From NCBI GenBank assembly GCA_963580285.1, contig OY757010.1:145500675-145564674 (forward strand): a stretch of 64,000 nucleotides of DNA, given 5' to 3'. Positions 37,301 through 43,019 of the stretch are shown piece by piece (position 1 is the stretch's first letter; the number at the start of each line of letters is the position of its first letter). This stretch comes from Lucinisca nassula (lineage: Eukaryota > Mollusca > Bivalvia > Lucinida > Lucinidae). Made by a program: the position numbers and the translations under genes. Under the pieces are notes generated by a model. It was given only the letters and a program-made list of their open reading frames with translations. It did not search any database and was not told the origin of the DNA.

Positions 37301-40107
37301 TAAACTTCACCTGCATTTAGAGAGCACCTGTCATAAGCAGGCACATTTTGATTACCCCTCATGTGCATAATGCAGGTTATACTATAGTGTGATTTTGCAT
37401 CTAAGATATTGCAACCTAGAGCCATGAAAGATCACATTATATTGTATATGATATTTTACCTTAATTAGTTCATGCATTTCAGATTGACTATATGTACTTG
37501 AGGCCTAGCCACAGCTGCTGCCATATAGACTCCTGCGATATTATTGATAATGGGAAAAGAGGGTAAGATTACTTTTCTACATCGTCATGTGGACCTAGAG
37601 GTTCAGTTGGCTGCCTGCCTACCTGACTGTCGAATCGGGTCACCTGTTCAGGTTGTGCCAGGTAGACAAGACTTTTTCATGGAGACTGATTATAAATATC
37701 TGTGCCCATCATGGAAGTCAGACTTTATGGCTCATTGAGATAGATGTATTGGACTGGGGCCAGATGTTCAAAAGTAAAAGCATCATTAGTTAATGTATTG
37801 TTATAATTTTGATCATTTATTATGGCAAATATGCTTATATTTTTGCTGAAAAATGTTAACAGCTTTTGCAAAATCAAAATAGAAGCGAAGGCAATGATCA
37901 GGAATCGATACAATTAACCCACAGCTCCCATCAGAGACACTAAAGAGAAAGAAACACAAACATGAAATGACTAGACCCTAATGGAAACATCAATAGCGGA
38001 AAGCCAAAAGGACAGTAACTTTCACACAAATTGGCCAATTGGCTATACAAAAACCAGATATAAGCGATACACACACTCAAAGACAAACCATAACAAAAAT
38101 AAACCGGTAGCGAAGAACTGCCTTGGAACTGTCAGTGAAAAGAATTTCACTGGGGGCTTAAATTGATTTTACTTGGCCACAATCTTTGCCCTTACTTCTG
38201 TGGTGATTTAGACAAATAATTTGTGCAGTCCGCATAAGGCTTACTAACTCATCAGTGCAACCACAGAGATGAAACAATGTTGAGGACTCGAGAGCAAGAA
38301 AACACTGAAATGCTGGAGCAAAAGAAAACCAACAGTTAGACTCTGATGGGCCCAACCAGAGACAGAGCATCAGGCACCAACCAACATTACGTAAAATTAA
38401 ATTCTAATTCTCAGTAACCTTTACGCTGGAACCGTCATAAAATCGGAGGCCTGAACCAACAGGTGCAATTAAAGAGGGAAGCAAAGTTGTTGACCATGAT
38501 TGGGTTAACTACCATGCATGCAGTCTGTCATATAACATTTATGTTGTACCAAATCTTTTTATATCGAAGAATGATTTTACAAAATTGTGTGCTGAAGTCA
38601 TTGCAAGTATATATTTTTCTGAATTTATCACGAAGTTCTGAATGGTTAGATCCTTTAGAAGCAAAGAATACACCAAATAAACGAAAATAGCAGACTCGGT
38701 CTTATTGAGTCTGTTCATGACCAGTACTGACATGTGCAACACCGGCCACGACCTCTAGCGCTGGCTTAGGCAGAACTCTATTTTCAAAATGATTCAAAAT
38801 TAACTCAATGATCCTAAAGGACCAGAAAATATAATCTGCACTATGATGATATACGGGGAGACGTTTTACGGCCGCCACACAGCACAACACCAGCTGCAGT
38901 GAAGATAAATAAGTTCTGAATGGTTAGACTTTTAGAAGCAAGTCTATTTCTTAAGGACTATATGAGAGTCATTAATGATACTTGGTACAAATGTGCATCC
39001 AGAGATAACAACTTTAATGCAAGCATTCTGGTTTGACCTTGCTCTATATTTCATGGTTCGGGGACTTTCCCCCCTCTCATGCGCGACATAGCCTTTGGCC
39101 GAACTCTTGTTTCTTATTGAGTCTTTTTTTATTATTTCCTTTAACATTTTTCCCGTTTAATACATAAAAATGGTATTTTTTGTTTCTGACTTAAGACAGT
39201 GCTGAGAAAAATATTTGAAAAAAAAATGTCTGTTTCGGTTTACCTGGTACTTCAACCCATTCTTATCTGAAAACTTGTTAACGGGATGTGGACAAGCAGT
39301 GCAGACCATGATCAGATGCTGCATAATGTGGCATCTGATCAGGGTCTACACTGTTTACTAGCAGGACTTTCCATCTAAAAAAGAATAAAAAATGAAAAAT
39401 AGACCTGACGTCCCTTAAATGACAAATGGACTAGACCAAGATATAACAACTGAAGAGTCACCAGAATGGAATGGGTAAAGTGTCAATATCCAGTAAAATT
39501 CCGCTATTAAAGGCATTTATTCTTGATTATTGAGGACTCTCATTTCATTACATAATAGTATGTAGCCCTCAGAGCTGACTGAAGAGAAGTCCCCTGCCTT
39601 CAACAGGTAAGGGGCCTCAATGGGGAAAATCAATAATTTTCTAACTGTTGACTGGTGTACATTATTGATTTTCCCCTTAAGTGCCTCAGTCGGGGGATAC
39701 AACAAGAGCTACAATTCAACCTATTAAGGGCCGCCTTTGATCTGCTATAGACAGTATATCACAAGGGGCAAATAAAACTATATTGAACACACTGTGTGTC
39801 CTACTGTTACAAGAATAAATGCCTTTAAGACCAGCTAAAATTAAGACTAAGTCTGCTTGTAAAAACATACTTAAAATTTTTAGCTGTTCTTTCTTTGTGT
39901 TTTCTACACTCAGGGGTCTCTAGAAAGAGACCACCTTTGTGACTGTTCAAATGTGGTCTTTAAGACCACTTTTGAACAGTCCCAAAGATGGTCTTAATAT
40001 AGGAATTTTGCTGTGTTTTTATTTTCTTTCACAGCCCTGAAGTAGCTTCAGACCACCTTCCAATTCAAGCTGTGTTCTCATTTCAAGTGAAGAAAGAGTC
40101 GAGATGA
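7624..40107 (+). CDS. EEP-domain (endonuclease/exonuclease/phosphatase) protein gene, nine exons, 5-prime end not found
   Basis: Exons: 7624-7681, 9872-10468, 11896-12018, 16065-16183, 24472-24547, 30055-30200, 35684-35807, 37483-37562, 40035-40107. All introns are GT-AG and all phases agree (0,0,0,2,0,2,0,2), giving 464 codons and a TGA stop. Counting from the first in-frame codon of exon 1, the EEP domain spans about 189-464. Its metal and catalytic positions are visible: Asn195 (SYNIWN), Glu232 (LQEVR), His331 (THLSLS), Asp362/Asn364 (GDLNAEP), Asp416 (IDYMYL), Asp447/His448 (SDHLP). The family cleaves phosphodiester bonds in nucleic acids, phospholipids or other substrates with Mg2+; the substrate here cannot be told from sequence. 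Residues 1-185 are not a family I recognise. A Cys-rich patch (SCCHIDSC, 425-432) hints at a secreted or lumenal protein. Introns total ~31 kb, nearly all transposon-derived, yet no exon is broken. The start codon and any signal peptide lie upstream, undetected or outside the window. Confidence 0.9.
7787..7992 (+). mobile_element. MITE F
   Basis: CTTAGTATATTGGGACAGAT, then a hairpin with GACTGCTCCTAAAGGAGCAG, then the CTACAGCAAGTCCT side. Confidence 0.75.
8399..8589 (+). mobile_element. MITE C, diverged
   Basis: CCTTATCCTGCTGTTCATGA start, TTCAGCAGGATAAGTG end, right TTAA at 8586-8589; central hairpin eroded. Confidence 0.75.
8630..8952 (-). mobile_element. SINE S5 with 14-bp TSD
   Basis: GAAATATGGGGTTT at 8630-8643 and 8939-8952 flanks 8644-8938. 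Full-length S5; a good reference copy. It lies in intron 1 of the EEP gene. Confidence 0.92.
9145..9357 (-). mobile_element. MITE C
   Basis: TTAA at 9145-9148 and 9354-9357, inverted ends CCCTTGTCCTGCT / AGCAGGACAAGGG, central hairpin GATGGCTTCTTCAGAAGCCA. Confidence 0.9.
9456..9785 (+). mobile_element. tRNA-derived SINE S4 with 14-bp TSD
   Basis: ATTTGAAAATATTG at 9456-9469 and 9772-9785 flanks 9470-9771. Head CCGGCCTTGGTGGCTCAGTC (A box) and GGGTTCGACTCC (B box), body ending GTGTTGACTGGGCCGTTAAA. It ends 86 bp before the acceptor of EEP exon 2. Confidence 0.92.
9872..10468 (+). CDS. EEP gene exon 2: unrecognised N-terminal region plus start of the EEP domain
   Basis: 597 bp, 199 codons, after a long pyrimidine tract ending CCAG and before a GTAAAC donor. 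It encodes a region rich in aromatics and beta-strand-like residues (IIFGSVYRFQLHW, HNFTVSIYPFD), then an acidic/serine-rich low-complexity linker (FDSDSSHVTDGVSQSEQEG), a basic stretch, and the first EEP strand FTIMSYNIWN with its metal-site Asn. The reading frame runs on into the intron to 10588, but those bases are a MITE and are not coding. Confidence 0.93.
10485..10727 (-). mobile_element. MITE B in intron 2, 16 bp after the exon 2 donor
   Basis: TTAA at 10485-10488 and 10724-10727, orientation opposite to the 6888 copy. It contains the long central palindrome AAGGAAAGAATTTGCTCC... . Confidence 0.9.
10901..11060 (+). mobile_element. SINE S1, 5-prime truncated
   Basis: Same body as the 1345-1527 copy (GAGACGCCAAGTTCTGCAAC, TACTCCGGTTTTCGCCCACC) ending GGGCGTTAAAACCAAAACC and an A/AAC-rich tail to ~11105. 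It lies in intron 2 of the EEP gene. Confidence 0.85.
11150..11245 (-). repeat. MITE I half copy
   Basis: TTATAACACAGTTTGGATAT to GTGTTATAAAGAGGTTGAG. Confidence 0.6.
11330..11492. repeat. Repeat H
   Basis: Hairpin around CCACCTCAATGAGGCGGTTC; between Repeat I remnant and a small Helitron-like element. Confidence 0.75.
11494..11735 (-). mobile_element. Small Helitron-like element
   Basis: The minus strand starts with a TCCCCACGCTTTT...AAAGCATTGGGGA hairpin (11702-11731), has a GTCCGTC leader, and ends with GATGGCTTGCCATC hairpin and CTAG (11494-11497). 242 bp; sits ~160 bp before EEP exon 3. Confidence 0.7.
11896..12018 (+). CDS. EEP gene exon 3, catalytic Glu
   Basis: 123 bp, 41 codons, TTTAAG acceptor and GTAAGT donor, phase 0 at both ends. 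It reads VIADASPDILGLQEVR, the classic EEP second strand with the metal-binding Glu, then an acidic loop and ISEWFPEYQ. It begins about 160 bp after a small Helitron-like element. Confidence 0.93.
12388..13455 (+). mobile_element. Helitron-like element with ~157-bp tandem core
   Basis: Leader GTCCGTCCGTTTGTCCG, about six units of CCATAACTCCTAAACC ... GAATTATCTGCCCTTGACTT, then 3-prime hairpin GTGTCC-TAT-GGACAC (13432-13446) and CTAG (13452-13455). Confidence 0.82.
13457..13888. other. Intron 3, nothing recognised
   Basis: AT-rich, with a short inverted CCCAGGTAAGGATAACCTGGG at 13626-13646. Confidence 0.4.
13889..14099 (+). mobile_element. MITE I, palindromic (AACCTCTTTATAACAC)
   Basis: Ends ACAACCTCTTTATAACAC / GTGTTATAACGAGGTTGT; central arms TAGAAAAATGACCAT / ATGGTCTTTTTCT. 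This is the empty form for the nested copies at 15655 and 45235. Confidence 0.8.
14332..14695 (+). mobile_element. MITE G
   Basis: Same start and end as the 4109 copy, with the palindrome GATAAAATGC ... GCATTTTATCCC intact. Confidence 0.8.
14705..14963 (-). mobile_element. Full-length SINE S1 with 14-bp TSD
   Basis: The TSD TGAAACCTATGTAA is at 14705-14718 and 14950-14963. The minus strand has a tRNA head with A box (TGGCCTAATGGATAAGAGC) and B box (GGTTCGAGCC), the S1 body, and an AAACCCAAACC-A tail. This is the reference copy for S1 in the window. Confidence 0.92.
15048..15590. repeat. Interspersed repeat J
   Basis: Begins AGAAGTGGAGGCAATGATCA and ends AACCAGAGACAGAG. A second long copy is at 37875-38372 and a fragment at 28578-28690 inside the hAT-like element. 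No coding potential recognised. Confidence 0.7.
15655..16052 (+). mobile_element. MITE I containing MITE K
   Basis: AACCTCTTTGTAACACTG left end, right end ATCGTGTTATAACATTAT; MITE K sits at its centre (15799-15959). Confidence 0.82.
15797..15961 (+). mobile_element. MITE K, TA-flanked (mariner-type ends)
   Basis: TA / CAGTAAAACCTGTCTTAG ... TAATACAGGTTGGACTG / TA. Interior has repeated TCTTAAGCAAGCA phrases. Confidence 0.85.
16065..16183 (+). CDS. EEP gene exon 4
   Basis: 119 bp, GTTTCAG acceptor, GTAAGT donor, leaving phase 2. It encodes YVFQPGQMQPNSLYEGRTEE then GVAILSKFPIVSHS, the EEP segment that normally reads G-x-A-I-L-S-(R/K)-F-P. It starts just after a composite MITE (to ~16052). 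Confidence 0.93.
16222..16434 (+). mobile_element. MITE C
   Basis: TTAA at 16222-16225 and 16431-16434, ends CCCTTATCTTGCTG / CAACAAGATAAGGG, central hairpin with GATGGCTTCTTCAGAAGCCA. It starts 39 bp after EEP exon 4. Confidence 0.9.
16763..17284. mobile_element. MITE M nested in a Helitron-like element
   Basis: Inverted ends CAAAATGGGTTTATGTGGCT / AGCCACACAAACCCAAAATG; interior has many GCCACATAAA phrases. It interrupts the CGTCCG-rich leader, which resumes at 17286. Confidence 0.75.
17440..19130 (+). repeat. Satellite core of L1 (~167-bp units)
   Basis: About ten diverging units, each with TCTTCTCTGAAACC, GGTCTTTGATATTTGG, AAGCTTCATCTAGTGGACC, GGGGCCCTTTGGTTTTACAT. The same array is at 20560-23180. 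Confidence 0.9.
19947..20094 (-). mobile_element. 5-prime-truncated retroposon (LINE 3-prime end), 10-bp TSD
   Basis: GAGATATATT at 19947-19956 and 20085-20094 flanks 19957-20084. The minus strand ends GTAATAAATATGTTTAAACC. It interrupts one unit of satellite N. It shares its 3-prime end with the 26260-26380 insert. Confidence 0.75.
20338..23324 (+). mobile_element. Helitron-like element L2, ~3.0 kb, inserted in satellite N
   Basis: Same ends as L1: TAGCTCACC hairpin start, AGGGCCATCATGGCCCT then CTTG (23321-23324). It is inserted in the T-run of a satellite N unit (GGTTTTT / TTAGTTATCTCCCC) without TSD. Core 20560-23180 is the L1-type array. Confidence 0.88.
23578..23785 (+). mobile_element. 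MITE E, right end lost
   Basis: TTAA (23578-23581) then AGGCATTTATTCTTGAG and the same body as 39507-39828; it breaks into SINE S4 material on the right. Confidence 0.75.
23782..23935 (+). mobile_element. SINE S4 fragment
   Basis: Body and tail only (GGTCATTCTCTCCC... TTTACTGGGTCTTAAACTCC), abutting S5 material on its right. Confidence 0.65.
23941..24436 (+). mobile_element. SINE S5 interrupted by MITE C
   Basis: S5 head and body run to AATAGCG at 24197. MITE C (24198-24397) follows, then the S5 tail GAGGACATAAAACCCAAATT and CAAACAAAAC. The tail ends ~36 bp before EEP exon 5. Confidence 0.85.
24198..24397 (+). mobile_element. MITE C inserted in SINE S5
   Basis: TTAA at 24198-24201 and 24394-24397, ends CCCTTGTCCTGCTGAG / CAGCAGGTCAAGGG. 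Confidence 0.88.
24472..24547 (+). CDS. EEP gene exon 5
   Basis: 76 bp, ATTTCAG acceptor, weaker GTAGTG donor. Completing the split Arg codon it reads RNGSNSADRHQRVLLHADLL, matching the EEP (N/D)-R-x-x-Q-R-V-L strand. The preceding intron (8.3 kb) holds two giant satellite elements. A SINE tail ends only ~36 bp upstream, so branch point and pyrimidine tract must lie in a very short unique stretch. Confidence 0.9.
24603..24830 (+). mobile_element. MITE D, complete
   Basis: TTAA at 24603-24606 and 24827-24830; ends CCCCTTTTGTACCAAATGG / TGGTACTAAATGGG; central hairpin with GACGCCGCGTTCTGCGGCGT. Confidence 0.9.
24832..24978 (+). repeat. MITE C remnant
   Basis: Half hairpin GAAGAAGCTATCTGATC and the right-hand body TGATCTGGTTGTTGATAGTC ... 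AGCAGGACAGGG, without terminal TTAA. Confidence 0.55.
25077..25322 (+). mobile_element. Two tandem partial SINE S5 heads
   Basis: GGGCTGCATTGTGCTTCCAT at 25107 and a related GATTGGGCTGCAATGGGCTG near 25227, each followed by GAGTACTGGTAAACT, indicate a local duplication of the S5 5-prime part separated by a C-rich run (25182-25200). Confidence 0.65.
25323..25495 (-). mobile_element. SINE S4 fragment
   Basis: Minus copy showing GGTTAACCGCTTATG and CTGAAGAAGGGCAGTTTTCA with tail sequence GGGCCATTAAAC at its left end. Confidence 0.65.
25500..25614 (-). repeat. MITE D fragment
   Basis: Left-end half in reverse orientation ending CCATTTGGTACAAAACGGG and TTAA (25611-25614). Confidence 0.65.
25620..25870. 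repeat. Repeat P, palindromic (TCTGATC / TTTGC arms)
   Basis: GCAGTCTGATCAGGGTCTTT and GTCTGATCTGAGTCTTTGC in an inverted arrangement with CCTAGAATAAAAC / GTCTTATTCTAGG ends. Similar material at 35280-35650 and 36770-36950. Confidence 0.55.
25933..27245 (-). mobile_element. Helitron-like element with ~147-bp core
   Basis: The minus strand ends with hairpin GTTTTC-CTCT-GAAAAC and CTAG (25933-25936). Units contain GACCTTGAAAAAAAGGTCAA, CACCAAAATCTAATCAAATC and GACAAGCCATTTTTGGCCC. A LINE fragment interrupts one unit. The 5-prime end is unclear. Confidence 0.72.
26251..26389 (-). mobile_element. 5-prime-truncated retroposon of the same 3-prime family, 9-bp TSD
   Basis: AGACCTTGG at 26251-26259 and 26381-26389 flanks the insert. 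The minus strand ends TTAATAAATACTGTTTAAAC. It interrupts the satellite core of a Helitron-like element. Confidence 0.75.
27303..29041 (+). mobile_element. MITE B split by a 1.49-kb hAT-like element
   Basis: Left part 27303-27425 starts AAGGGGAATGGGAACACC (left TTAA decayed to TTCA). Right part 28916-29041 ends in TTAA. Together they make an ordinary MITE B. Confidence 0.88.
27419..28922 (+). mobile_element. hAT-like non-autonomous DNA transposon, 1,490 bp
   Basis: The element 27426-28915 has 18-bp inverted ends CAGGGGCTGACAAATCCA / TGGATTTGTCAGGCCCTG. The repeat CTTAAAG flanks it (27419-27425 and 28916-28922): seven matching bases, one short of the usual hAT 8-bp TSD. Subterminal GGGCAAGTGCAAAAA motifs occur at both ends. 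It contains a C-run (28770-28795), a fragment of repeat J (28578-28690), and no transposase ORF. Confidence 0.8.
29082..29252 (-). mobile_element. SINE S3 with 14-bp TSD
   Basis: AGGAGTAATGAGGA at 29082-29095 and 29239-29252 flanks 29096-29238. The minus strand begins TGGTGCAGTGGTTACGC (A box) and ends GGGACGTTAAAC plus ACTCACTCACTC. Confidence 0.9.
29387..29628 (+). mobile_element. MITE B
   Basis: TTAA at 29387-29390 and 29625-29628; central palindrome AGAATTTGCTCCTCAGGAGC intact; left end diverged. Confidence 0.85.
29700..29990 (+). mobile_element. MITE C2 with duplicated hairpin
   Basis: ATCTGAAAATGTCAACTG body, then two successive TGATC...GGAGCAG hairpins, then CAACAATGACTTTTAATG and CTAAAAGTTAAC. 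Confidence 0.65.
30055..30200 (+). CDS. EEP gene exon 6, catalytic His and Asp-x-Asn
   Basis: 146 bp, CATTTAG acceptor, GTATGT donor, phase 2 out. It encodes IHILNTHLSLSHEAREES, a helix EIWQYIKQL, and VIFMGDLNAEPQE. The THLS His and the GDLN Asp/Asn are the core EEP active-site motifs and both are intact. Confidence 0.94.
30228..30430 (+). repeat. Fragment of Helitron-like family Q
   Basis: GGTGGGGTATTAAGTTATACC hairpin-like start and first unit, matching 56283 onward (CATTTCATTTCC, AACTTGAGATATTTTTTGC). Starts 28 bp after EEP exon 6. Confidence 0.6.
30448..30730 (+). mobile_element. SINE S4, older copy
   Basis: Diverged head (CCGGCCACAGCCTCATGCAC) and the S4 body with TCAAGAAGGGCAGTTGGTCA and GATTGGGCTGTTAAAC. 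Located in intron 6 of the EEP gene. Confidence 0.75.
30990..34263. mobile_element. TIR-bounded element carrying a 69-bp satellite
   Basis: Outer inverted repeats TGATCACAGGCTTTCAAGT (30990-31008) / ACTTGAAAGCCTGTGATCA (34245-34263). Inside each end lie AAAAAGTAGGAGAAAAGTAGG arrays in direct orientation (31018-31110 and 34155-34242). hAT-like CACAGG-type ends, but no clear TSD. It fills most of intron 6 of the EEP gene. Confidence 0.7.
31390..33960 (+). repeat. 69-bp satellite array, ~35 units
   Basis: Unit: CAATGAATTTCTGTCATGCT / AAACAAGACAGAGCTCTAGT / TGGTCACTTCAGTCATCACA / GCATTGCTG. Units 31600-32510 are homogeneous; units further right are older and variable. Because 69 is divisible by three, short ORFs run through several units; they are not genes. 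Confidence 0.93.
34275..34662 (+). mobile_element. SINE S5 copy with 14-bp TSD and internal ATT microsatellite
   Basis: TCTACTTTGGTATC at 34275-34288 and 34649-34662. The insert has an aberrant 5-prime part, an (ATT)n tract at 34345-34391, then the normal S5 body from GATGCTTCCACGCAGAGC to GGGGATGCTAAACCTC. Possibly a 5-prime inversion or template switch. Confidence 0.75.
34345..34391. repeat. (ATT)n microsatellite
   Basis: About 15 uninterrupted ATT units inside a SINE copy. Confidence 0.95.
34878..35165 (+). repeat. Helitron-like leader and first unit (AGCTCATCTGAGCC)
   Basis: TTTTAGCTCATCTGAGCC, AAAGGCTCACAAGGTGAGCT hairpin, CGTCGTCC leader, GAACTTGAATATCTCAG unit. No 3-prime end seen. 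Confidence 0.55.
35280..35650. repeat. Repeat P-like copies
   Basis: CCAGCAAAGTCTCTGATTTA and GGCTCTGATCAGACTACATT phrases; ends just before EEP exon 7. Confidence 0.45.
35684..35807 (+). CDS. EEP gene exon 7
   Basis: 124 bp, CTACAG acceptor, GTATGA donor. It completes a Gln codon and encodes the variable EEP loop including LKDVWLEKNGFESKGYTYNP and FKR, which leads into the IDY strand of exon 8. Confidence 0.93.
35874..36114 (+). mobile_element. MITE B, 66 bp after EEP exon 7
   Basis: TTAA at 35874-35877 and 36111-36114, ends GGGGAATGGGAAC / GTTCCCATTCCCC. Confidence 0.9.
36115..37084. other. Intron 7, mostly unassigned
   Basis: Includes an H-like hairpin at 36497-36562 and Repeat P-like phrases at 36770-36950. 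The rest shows no coding signal. Confidence 0.4.
37085..37388 (+). mobile_element. MITE K, diverged
   Basis: CTGTTAAACCTGTCATAGTG start, ATAATGCAGGTTATACTATA end, enlarged interior. It lies just before EEP exon 8. Confidence 0.65.
37483..37562 (+). CDS. EEP gene exon 8, IDY strand and Cys cluster
   Basis: 80 bp, ATTTCAG acceptor, GTAAGA donor, phase 2 out. It encodes IDYMYLRPSHSCCHIDSCDI. The Asp of IDY is the usual EEP active-site residue. Three cysteines within eight residues are unusual for a nuclear EEP enzyme and suggest disulfides. Confidence 0.93.
37875..38372. repeat. Interspersed repeat J
   Basis: Colinear with 15048-15590, with a deletion of ~35 bp after TCATCAGTGCAAC. Confidence 0.7.
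38386..38950. other. Intron 8, nothing recognised
   Basis: AT-rich non-repetitive sequence; short ORFs on both strands lack splice signals or recognisable motifs. Confidence 0.4.
38955..39118. repeat. Repeat shared with 2661-2830
   Basis: See positions 2661-2830. Here CTCATGCGCGACATAGCC and GGCCGAACTCTTGTTTC close it. Confidence 0.55.
39507..39828 (+). mobile_element. MITE E, complete
   Basis: TTAA at 39507-39510 and 39825-39828; ends AGGCATTTATTCTTG / CAAGAATAAATGCCT; internal palindrome AAAATCAATAATTTTC ... ATTATTGATTTTCCCC. 207 bp before the last EEP coding exon. Confidence 0.85.
40035..40107 (+). CDS. EEP gene last coding exon, SDH motif and stop
   Basis: 73 bp from a TTTCACAG acceptor to TGA. 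It reads GPEVASDHLPIQAVFSFQ then a short basic tail KKESR. The SDH motif closes the active site. No transmembrane segment or GPI-like tail follows, so the C-terminus is probably free. Confidence 0.94.
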
Positions 40108-40475
40108 CGTCAGTAAATTCAGGAAGAGACTTTTATGCAGAGGACTTCGGTTATGACAACAGTATTTGTTCCCTATCATTTTGCCATAATAAACAGTTTG
40201 CTGCCGTAATGAATCCAATTTAAGAATAGTAATAGAAAATAAATGGTATTTTGTTCTTATTTTCTTCAAGAACTATATGCTGTGGACATTTCTAAGAATC
40301 CCCTTGCCAAGGCTATTGGAACTAATGTGCACACCATTTGTTTCTTTAAGTAATTAAAAACAGTATTATTAATTATCTCAATTAGTCCATCACATCTTGA
40401 GCAAAGGTTTCGTTCCACTGAAATGGTTGTTATAAAGGGCTTTGTTGTTATGTCGAATGTGGGAATAAAGAACTT
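40108..40475 (+). promoter_or_regulatory. 3-prime UTR with candidate poly(A) signals of the EEP gene
   Basis: AATAAA occurs at 40188-40193, 40238-40243 and 40464-40469 downstream of the stop. Any could end the transcript. Bases ~40130-40220 resemble, inverted, the stretch 36560-36690, so part of the UTR is itself repeat-derived. Confidence 0.4.
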
Positions 40476-40799
40476 GACAGTACAATGTAACAGCGGATGA
40501 CATATAAAATTGTTTTGTTAAAATCATCATCTGACACACATTAGGCTTGATAATGTTGTTCATTTGACATTTCCAGGCCATGTTTCCATAAGCGTGTGAC
40601 ATTGGATTGAATGAAGGTTGGGGAAATGTGAATTTTTGCTTTATTCTCCATATTGACACTGATACACTTATGGTTAATATTGTGAATCAGTAGATAACAT
40701 TTTTGCAAAAGTTTATATGAAAACCACCCATGGAACTGTCCAGATGTTTCCTTGTTTGTTGGATGGTCTTCTTAAAGAATATAATAATATAATCAAAGT

Positions 40800-41576
40800 C
40801 TAATTTTGGACTCGAAAATGGGGTCATGATCCATAGTCTAATTTGATCAAGATATCAAGTCAAACATTTCAGTGAAGTTTCATGAAGATTGAAGTAAAAC
40901 TGCAGTCTTTAGGTGGCACACAAGGTTTTAAAGAAATTTGACCTAGTGACCTAGTTTTTTATCCCACATGACCCATATTCGAACTTGATTGAGATATCAT
41001 CAAGTCAAACATTCAGGTGCAGTTTCATGAAGATCAAAGCAAAACTGCAGTCTCTAGGGGGCACACAAGGTTTTAACAAAATTTGACCTAGTGAGCTAGT
41101 TTTTGATCCGACCTGACCCATATTCGAACTTGACGAGATATCAAGTCAAACATTCAGGTGAAGTTTCATGAAGATTAAAGCAAAACTTCGGCCTCTAGGG
41201 TGCACACAAGGTTTTAACGAAATCTGACCTAGTTTTTGATCTGACATGACCAATATTCGAACTTGACTGAGATATCATCAAGTCAAACATTCAGGTGAAT
41301 TTTCATGAAGATTGAAGCAAAACTCTGGTCTCTGTGGTGCACACAAGGTTTTAACGAAATCTGACCTAGTGGCCTAGTTTTTGATCTGACATGACCCATA
41401 TTCGAACTTGACCAAGATATCACCAAGACAAACATTCTGGTAAAGTTCCATAAAAATTACATTAAAACTGTGGCCTCTAGAGGTTGCACAATGTAAATGT
41501 TGAAGACGTTGGACACATGACGAACATACAACAGACACAGGGTAATCACAATAGCTCTTCGTGCTCAGGTGAGCTA
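40800..41576 (-). mobile_element. Helitron-like element fragment with ~125-bp core
   Basis: 5-prime end on the right (minus AGCTCACCTGAGCACGAAGAG hairpin, 41548-41576). Units contain GATATCAAGTCAAACATTCA, TCATGAAGATTGAAGCAAAA and ACACAAGGTTTTAACGAAAT. The 3-prime end is not clear. Confidence 0.65.
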
Positions 41577-41579
41577 ACA

Positions 41580-42270
41580 AGGCCTCTGCTGGTCCCCAAA
41601 TTTGACTTAACTCATAAAACAGTTCCAGTAATATATCCAGGCCACCATGCCTGATCAATCTTTGACATAATCAACAGTGTCAAACTTGACAAAGTTTATA
41701 ACTTGCTCAAATTTGGACAAGTTGAATTTGAGATTTATATCACAAGTTTTCCAAATGTGACTAAAAATTGTACTTGATCAGTCTTGTTAAATTTGCCACT
41801 GTTGACTCCTGCAAGATTACACCTAATTGCAAATTTATGGCCCCAAATCGCATTTTCAAACTCAAAGCGATGACCTTCGGAAACAATACCTCAAATTAAA
41901 CGGCATCCTTTCATTCTGCACCCAGTAACACGCATCGATGTACTCAAAAGGTTCGACTCAGCCAATCTGATAACAGCAAGTCTTAGCAACGCCCATCACG
42001 TGTACGTGACATTCATCACTTAAACTGACAGGCTAAACTTACTTGACATTCAAGATGACTGGCCAGCGTAGCCATTAAAAAAAAATAATAAAAAAATAAT
42101 AATAAATAAATAAAAATGGAATGAAACGAAAATCAATCGAGCGATCACCGCCTTTTTCTTGAATCAGAATATTTAGCGTCGCAAATTGCAGTAATCGGGA
42201 AACAGAATTTAATTTAATCTTTCTGTGCCAGACCTCAGCAATGTAATTTTGTCTAATTAGGTAAATATCT
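41580..42270. other. Intergenic, nothing recognised
   Basis: Non-repetitive, with a slightly CpG-richer stretch (41860-42010, including CATCACGTGTACGTGACA) that could be regulatory; A-rich tract at 42077-42115. Confidence 0.35.
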
Positions 42271-42272
42271 TT

Positions 42273-42567
42273 TGTTTGTTTGATTTGAGGTTTAACGTCC
42301 CCGTCAACACTGTAAATGTCATTTTGGAGACGTTGCTTCCAATTTTGTGGGACTTTTACCCAACACTGAGATGAAATGACATCTCAAGCCCTGTCCCCCA
42401 ATGAAGCGAATAGGGTTTATTAGCATGGATGGTCCGCCTCGCACCGCGGTTCCTGGACAGGCTTAGATCCTCTAAGCGGTTCACCAGTACTAGTGTGCGG
42501 GCCAGATTCAGCTGTGCGTGGAAGCATCATGCAGCCCATATATTTCTTCAAGCCCCTATGGGCGGGG
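42273..42567 (-). mobile_element. SINE S5
   Basis: Full-length minus copy from GCCCCCGCCCATAGGGGCTT to TCAAACAAACAAA. No convincing TSD seen. Confidence 0.85.
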
Positions 42568-42681
42568 GCGTATCTAGCCTAAATTCGCTTCATGTTTTAA
42601 GATTTTACAGATGAATTTTACAACGAATAGTGGAGACTTAGATCGTTCTCTACATCCATATAATTAATTTGTACATGTAAA

Positions 42682-42901
42682 TCAGTGTTTGTTTACTCTG
42701 ATGCAAACATTGAACACTGACGAGACAGCATGGGTGCGCAGGATCATCTGAGTCTTCACTGTTCGCAAATATGCCAATGACCCGTTCTGCATGATGTCGT
42801 TGCTGTAACTAAGTGTTGCCGATAAGTTCATGACGACACATTCATTTCCACTTCCACAAATATCACTAGCATTGACTTGACATGTCCCGTCATCCAGTTC
42901 A
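42682..42901 (-). CDS. Possible EGF-like exon (weak)
   Basis: On the minus strand a TTTCTTACTAG acceptor is followed from 42901 downward by an open frame reading DDGTCQVNASDICGSGNECV, with Cys spacing like the first half of an EGF-type module. No convincing donor is seen, and the downstream part of the ORF (about 42690-42775) is a diverged copy of the CAAACAGTG hairpin MITE. It could be one exon of a minus-strand secreted protein or chance. Confidence 0.2.
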
Positions 42902-43019
42902 CTAGTAAGAAAGAATATGGCGTGTTCCATTAGGATAACATACCTAAGCAATACACTGCTTCGTTCTATGGCTCTAGGAATGGCATTTATCGGAAGACAA
43001 TGTTCTTATTTATCCTCCA

